Origin: a virus
DNA: 40,519 bases
IMG/VR virus record: IMGVR_UViG_3300027896_000097
Span: 1-40,519 of that record
Direction: 5' to 3' (one strand)
Shown: in pieces, positions 37,286-40,519 of the stretch
How the letters are laid out: every line of letters begins with the position of its first letter
Position numbering within the stretch: the stretch's first letter is position 1
Translations under genes and position numbers: made by a program
Notes under the pieces: generated by a model
The model's database searches: none
Seen by the model: only the letters and a program-made list of their open reading frames with translations
What the model was told of the DNA's origin: nothing

Positions 37286-39279
37286 TGAAATACGTAGCGA
37301 AAAAGAAGGTAAAGCATAATTCCTGCACCAACTGCCCCAAGGTGGGGTTCGGAAAGAAAATCATCTCCATGGTCAACGCCGTGGTCCATGGGACCCGGCC
37401 GAAGAAGTACGAATGCCGCTTTATGGCCCCGGGGCTGACCAACTACCCGGGCGAGGGTGGGAAGCAGGAGAAGTGGCTGATCTCGCGGGAAACCATGAAC
37501 GCCATGCAGAACAGTTTTATCGGTTGCCCGGTGGTCGCGGAGACCAAGCATGAGGCGGGCACGGTGCCCGATGACTTCAACCAGCGGGTGCAGAAGGGCG
37601 ACTACGACGGGGTGATCACCGCAGTGCGGACCAACGCTAAGGACGGATGGGACTGGGCGGAGTTCATAGTCTGGGATCCCGAGGTACAGGATCAAATTGA
37701 GAAGGACGGGTTTAATGTCAGCTGTGCTTATAACACCGTGGAGTCGCTCCCCGGGGGCGTCTACAACGCCATCCCTTACGATGCCGAGGTAGCGAAGGGT
37801 GAATACATTCATATGGCGATCGTGCGGGCCCCGCGGCAGACCGACGCCCGGATATTCCTGAATTCAATTGACAAGCGATTGACAACCAAAGAAGCGGGTG
37901 CAATAATGTTCGCAATGAACGGTGTTAATTATAAACTGTATCCAAAGGGGAAACTTAACGCAGATGATCAGGACCGCGAATCCCTGCTCCGCTCCATTTT
38001 CAACCTCAAGCGATTGCGGGACGGGACCGCCGATTACGACACCGTGGTCAAGGCGCTGGAGGGAACGACTGAGCAGGACTTAATTAACATCGAGGACGCG
38101 ATGAGGCGGGAGCTGAAGAAGAATGCTTCTGACGTTCTATCTTACCTTGAATCCGCGATCGCCAACAAGCTCCCGACGGATAAGATCATATCTGATCTTA
38201 AAGAGAAGGGGCTGTCCGAGGAGCAGGTTCAAGATGAGATCGGGAAGCTTCATAAAGAAATGTTCAAGAAGAACAGCCCGGAGGAAGGGAAGAAGATACT
38301 GGATTCAATGGCCAAGCACATTCAGGATGGGATGACCTCTCCGGAGGCGATCTACGATGCGATGAAGTCTGAGTTTACCATCCCGGCTGATGAGGAACAG
38401 ATCGTCCGGTTCCTAATCAGCAATGAGATCAATAGATTAGCAAAGAAAAACGAGGGAGGCAATGAAATGGAAAAATGTAGTAAGTGCGGCAAGTTGATGA
38501 CCGAATGTAATTGCGCGAAGGAGAACGAGATCGATCCGGAGAAAGCTATTATCACCACCCCCGAGGGGGACGTGCCGATGAAGGATATGATCAACGCATG
38601 GAAGGCCGCAGAGCTGGCGAAGGCCGCTCTGGTCAAGAAGAACGCGGATAGCATTGAAGATATTCTATCCGAAGCCATGGAAAAGAAATGGTCAAAGGAA
38701 CAATTCATTGAAGCCTGTGTTAAAGCTGGCATCTCAAAGGAAGCGGCCGAGAAGGCGGCGGTTGAAGGTTTGAGCGGGAAAGAGAACGCCGCCCCCAAGG
38801 TCGGCCTCGATGACGAGTTCGAAGGAGTTAAGGTGTCTGATATGTATAATGCGTTCAAGGCCGCTAAGCAGAACGCCGAGACCCCGGAAGAGAAGAAGGC
38901 GCGGGAAGAGGCTGAGGCAAAGAAAAATGCAGATGAGGCTGAAGCAAAAAAGAAAGCGGACGAGGAAGCTCTTGCCAAGAAGAACGCCGATGACACCCGC
39001 CGGGCCGCACTCAAGGAAGAGGGGAAGACGGACGAGGAGGCCGAGGCGATCATGAAGTCCGAAGCCGAGGCCGTGGAGAAGGCAAAAAAGGAAGACCCAC
39101 CGCCGGCCGATAAAGAGAAATCTGATCTGGCGGAGAAGGAGAAGAAGGAAAAGGAGCAGACCAATTTCAATTCCATTGCTAATGCGCGCCGGGAGTTTGT
39201 GCCTGAGGTGCCGACGGAAAAGAAGCGGATCTCAAAGTCCGAATCAGTGAAGATCAACAAAGCTACGAAAGAGTATTGA
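37285..39279 (+). CDS. prohead protease-scaffold fusion (DUF2213-like)
   Basis: 664 residues from ATG 37285. The N-terminal ~200 residues match DUF2213: KYECRFMAPGLTNYPGEG, QNSFIGCPVVAETKHEAG, GDYDGVITAVRTNAKDGWDWAEFI, DGFNVSCAYNT and GEYIHMAIVRAPRQTDARI. The remainder is helical, with a Cys motif (CSKCGKLMTECNC) near residue 400 and a long Lys/Glu/Ala-rich coiled coil, as in phage scaffolds. Cleavage after helping capsid assembly is likely. A strong internal start at 38467 (below) could yield the scaffold alone. Confidence 0.7.
   Translation: MKYVAKKKVKHNSCTNCPKVGFGKKIISMVNAVVHGTRPKKYECRFMAPGLTNYPGEGGKQEKWLISRETMNAMQNSFIGCPVVAETKHEAGTVPDDFNQRVQKGDYDGVITAVRTNAKDGWDWAEFIVWDPEVQDQIEKDGFNVSCAYNTVESLPGGVYNAIPYDAEVAKGEYIHMAIVRAPRQTDARIFLNSIDKRLTTKEAGAIMFAMNGVNYKLYPKGKLNADDQDRESLLRSIFNLKRLRDGTADYDTVVKALEGTTEQDLINIEDAMRRELKKNASDVLSYLESAIANKLPTDKIISDLKEKGLSEEQVQDEIGKLHKEMFKKNSPEEGKKILDSMAKHIQDGMTSPEAIYDAMKSEFTIPADEEQIVRFLISNEINRLAKKNEGGNEMEKCSKCGKLMTECNCAKENEIDPEKAIITTPEGDVPMKDMINAWKAAELAKAALVKKNADSIEDILSEAMEKKWSKEQFIEACVKAGISKEAAEKAAVEGLSGKENAAPKVGLDDEFEGVKVSDMYNAFKAAKQNAETPEEKKAREEAEAKKNADEAEAKKKADEEALAKKNADDTRRAALKEEGKTDEEAEAIMKSEAEAVEKAKKEDPPPADKEKSDLAEKEKKEKEQTNFNSIANARREFVPEVPTEKKRISKSESVKINKATKEY
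37879..37907 (+). promoter_or_regulatory. possible internal promoter in the protease-scaffold gene
   Basis: TTGACA (37879-37884), 17-base spacer, AATAAT (37902-37907). It lies in coding sequence, so chance is possible. It could drive a transcript for the internal scaffold start. Confidence 0.25.
38467..39279 (+). CDS. nested scaffold protein, internal in-frame start of the DUF2213 gene
   Basis: 270 residues identical to the C-terminal part of the 37285 gene. GGGAGG (38454-38459) is placed 7 bases before the in-frame ATG 38467, a strong Shine-Dalgarno in coding sequence. The product would begin MEKCSKCGK and keep the zinc motif and the Lys/Glu/Ala-rich coiled coil without the protease. This is the arrangement of lambda Nu3 inside gene C. 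Whether it is used is unproven. Confidence 0.5.
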   Translation: MEKCSKCGKLMTECNCAKENEIDPEKAIITTPEGDVPMKDMINAWKAAELAKAALVKKNADSIEDILSEAMEKKWSKEQFIEACVKAGISKEAAEKAAVEGLSGKENAAPKVGLDDEFEGVKVSDMYNAFKAAKQNAETPEEKKAREEAEAKKNADEAEAKKKADEEALAKKNADDTRRAALKEEGKTDEEAEAIMKSEAEAVEKAKKEDPPPADKEKSDLAEKEKKEKEQTNFNSIANARREFVPEVPTEKKRISKSESVKINKATKEY

Positions 39280-39305
39280 CAAAAGAGGACGGGCAGTAAT
39301 ATACT
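39276..39305 (+). promoter_or_regulatory. sigma70 promoter for cement and capsid genes
   Basis: TTGACA (39276-39281), 18-base spacer, TATACT (39300-39305), overlapping the scaffold stop and 40 bases before the cement ATG. Strong match to consensus, suited to the most highly expressed virion genes. Confidence 0.65.
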
Positions 39306-39345
39306 GATACCGTAGTAAGTATAAAGGTTATAGGAGGAATGTAAA

Positions 39346-39828
39346 ATGGTAGATATAAGGAAGCCGCTCAACGTTTTCGCTCAGAGTGTTAATGTCGGTC
39401 AGATCGCGGAGATCAGTGCCGCGGGCCCCGAATCCCAGACGGTGATGGTGGACCCTGAAGCACATCGCCCAATTTATCCCGGGCGGCCAGTTATGCTGGT
39501 CCCGGGTTATTCGCAGGTACCTCTGGTAAAGAGGGTCGATGATCCTGATACCGATCCGATCTATGGTCTGGCTCTTTTCAATCCCAAGGTGGGATCATGG
39601 GTCGCTAACGATGTCCTGCAGGTTACAACCCCCGGTACGGTTATCTTTTTAGAATCAAGCGGATCCCTTTCGAGAGGGGATCAAGTTGGATTAACTTCCA
39701 ATGGTCACCAGATTCAGGCCGCGACCCTTGCCAATTACATCGGGCAGTTGCTCGATGATGCCAGCTCGGACGATATCGTTCGGGTGGAGATTGCGGTTCC
39801 GATCCGGGTTTCGAAAGCCAGCGCATAA
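39346..39828 (+). CDS. capsid cement / decoration protein
   Basis: 160 residues behind AGGAGG. Beta-rich sequence (VNVGQIAEISAAGPESQTVMVDPEAH, YPGRPVMLVPG, DPIYGLALFNPKVG.WVANDVLQV) similar to phage structural cement proteins that are encoded just upstream of DUF2184 capsids. These stabilise the capsid surface. Placed between scaffold and capsid as expected. Confidence 0.65.
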   Translation: MVDIRKPLNVFAQSVNVGQIAEISAAGPESQTVMVDPEAHRPIYPGRPVMLVPGYSQVPLVKRVDDPDTDPIYGLALFNPKVGSWVANDVLQVTTPGTVIFLESSGSLSRGDQVGLTSNGHQIQAATLANYIGQLLDDASSDDIVRVEIAVPIRVSKASA

Positions 39829-39884
39829 GGTTCCGAGACGCAAGAGCGAATAAAGTTTTGGTATAAAAAGGAGATGGAAGTATC

Positions 39885-40519
39885 ATGAAGCTAATGTTAA
39901 ACGGTAAAGAAGTGGAGATGGATAATTTTAGCGCGGATCCAGCCAAGAGCGGGTTCAACAGGTTCGCGGTAAACGTTCCTACGTATGCGGAGTTGTCGCG
40001 GCCGGTCAAGGCGCACCTCAACAGCCTGACCATTGATCAGTCTGGATACGAGCATGCTATCACGGTGCTCACCCAGATCAAAGCCCAAGTCGTCAAGCAG
40101 AAGTTTTACGAGGTTAACCCCTCGGACTTTATGCCTGTCGTGGTCGGGGAAGGTGCGTGGCTGAATAACCTCGTTTTCAATTCCGTCTATATGAATGCCG
40201 ACGACTTCGAGTCCGGCATTGTCGATAGTTCCCGGCCCAACAACCGGAAGCCTTCGACCGATATCGAGATCATCGCAAAGCCGATCGCGATTGTCAGCTG
40301 GAATAAGGCTTTCAATTACTCGGTGATCGAAGTTGCTCAGGCCGCCAAAGGCAACGTCGATGTCGTTACTGTAATGGAAGAGGCCCGCAAGACGAACTGG
40401 GATCTCGGCATCCAGCGCGTAGCCTTCTTGGGGTCCAAGACCCGCCCCGACATTCTCGGGCTCTATACTGCCGAGAGCGTCAACATCAATACCACGTTTA
40501 TCACGGCGCCGGTTTCCGG
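39885..40519 (+). CDS. major capsid protein (DUF2184-like), 3' end outside the window
   Basis: Open frame from ATG 39885 to the window end, 211 residues, truncated by the window. Contents resemble DUF2184/HK97-type capsids: FEVNP-like region KFYEVNPSDFMPVVVGEGAW, then NRKPSTDIEIIAKPIAIVSWNKAFNYS and EARKTNWDLGIQRVAFLGSK followed by LGLYT. AAGGAG is 12 bases before the ATG; ATG 39894 is an in-frame alternative. Its predicted HK97 fold makes the icosahedral shell. Confidence 0.75.
   Translation, partial: MKLMLNGKEVEMDNFSADPAKSGFNRFAVNVPTYAELSRPVKAHLNSLTIDQSGYEHAITVLTQIKAQVVKQKFYEVNPSDFMPVVVGEGAWLNNLVFNSVYMNADDFESGIVDSSRPNNRKPSTDIEIIAKPIAIVSWNKAFNYSVIEVAQAAKGNVDVVTVMEEARKTNWDLGIQRVAFLGSKTRPDILGLYTAESVNINTTFITAPVS

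Noticed and set aside
38352-39371. 339-residue minus-strand ORF under the scaffold gene
   Set aside because: It is the complement of the Lys/Glu/Ala-rich coiled coil and gives a Ser/Phe/Ala-rich low-complexity translation with no start signal.

Overview
The window is a segment of a tailed double-stranded DNA bacteriophage genome with a contractile tail (myovirus morphology). The evidence is a DUF3383-type tail sheath, a DUF3277-type tail tube, a frameshifted tail chaperone, a short tape measure, and baseplate genes of the plug / Gp138 / gp25-W / J / DUF2612 kind, together with terminase, a DUF1073-type portal, a MuF-like head protein, a DUF2213 protease/scaffold and the start of a DUF2184-type capsid gene. 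No integrase, tRNA, CRISPR array or bacterial housekeeping gene was seen. The host cannot be named. Several phage proteins carry Sec-type signal peptides and promoters look sigma70-like, so a bacterium (probably with an outer membrane) is likely.

Layout, almost all on the + strand with short gaps or ATGA-type overlaps: 1-2678 end of a virion gene and the neck genes; 2719-3378 HNH endonuclease; 3423-10150 sheath, tube, chaperone, tape measure, baseplate hub and spike; 10165-11886 lysis region (C39-like peptidase split by a reverse HNH gene, then a holin-like gene), closed by a strong terminator at 11924-11961; 12022-16573 promoter, HTH protein, ParB-methyltransferase, SSB and small Zn-binding proteins; 16575-17099 third HNH; 17096-21058 SbcD/SbcC-like nuclease pair; 21113-25027 3D-domain protein, Myb-like protein, two methyltransferases (one fused to a P-loop kinase), glycosyltransferase and NinG; 25051-29974 baseplate wedge, fibre and an exported protein; 30018-35080 terminase, portal and head morphogenesis protein with an intein; 35093-36148 three exported small proteins; 36159-40519 scaffold/protease, cement protein and capsid. 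The wedge genes are separated from the hub genes by about 15 kb of lysis, replication and modification genes.

The most striking element is in the head morphogenesis gene. Its MuF domain is interrupted by an in-frame intein (34157-35005). The opposite strand of that same intein encodes a 257-residue endonuclease-like protein (34945-34172), in exact codon register with the sense frame. This antisense gene has its own ribosome binding site and a consensus TTGACA-N18-TATAAT promoter, both written inside the conserved C-terminal splicing motifs of the intein. A second reverse-strand endonuclease (10973-10485) has a similar design: it interrupts a cysteine peptidase gene, separating its Cys/His from its Asp, and is driven by a consensus promoter with the ATG at about +1. 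Together with two forward HNH genes this makes four homing-type endonucleases in 40 kb.

All functional names rest on motif recognition and gene order, without any database search.
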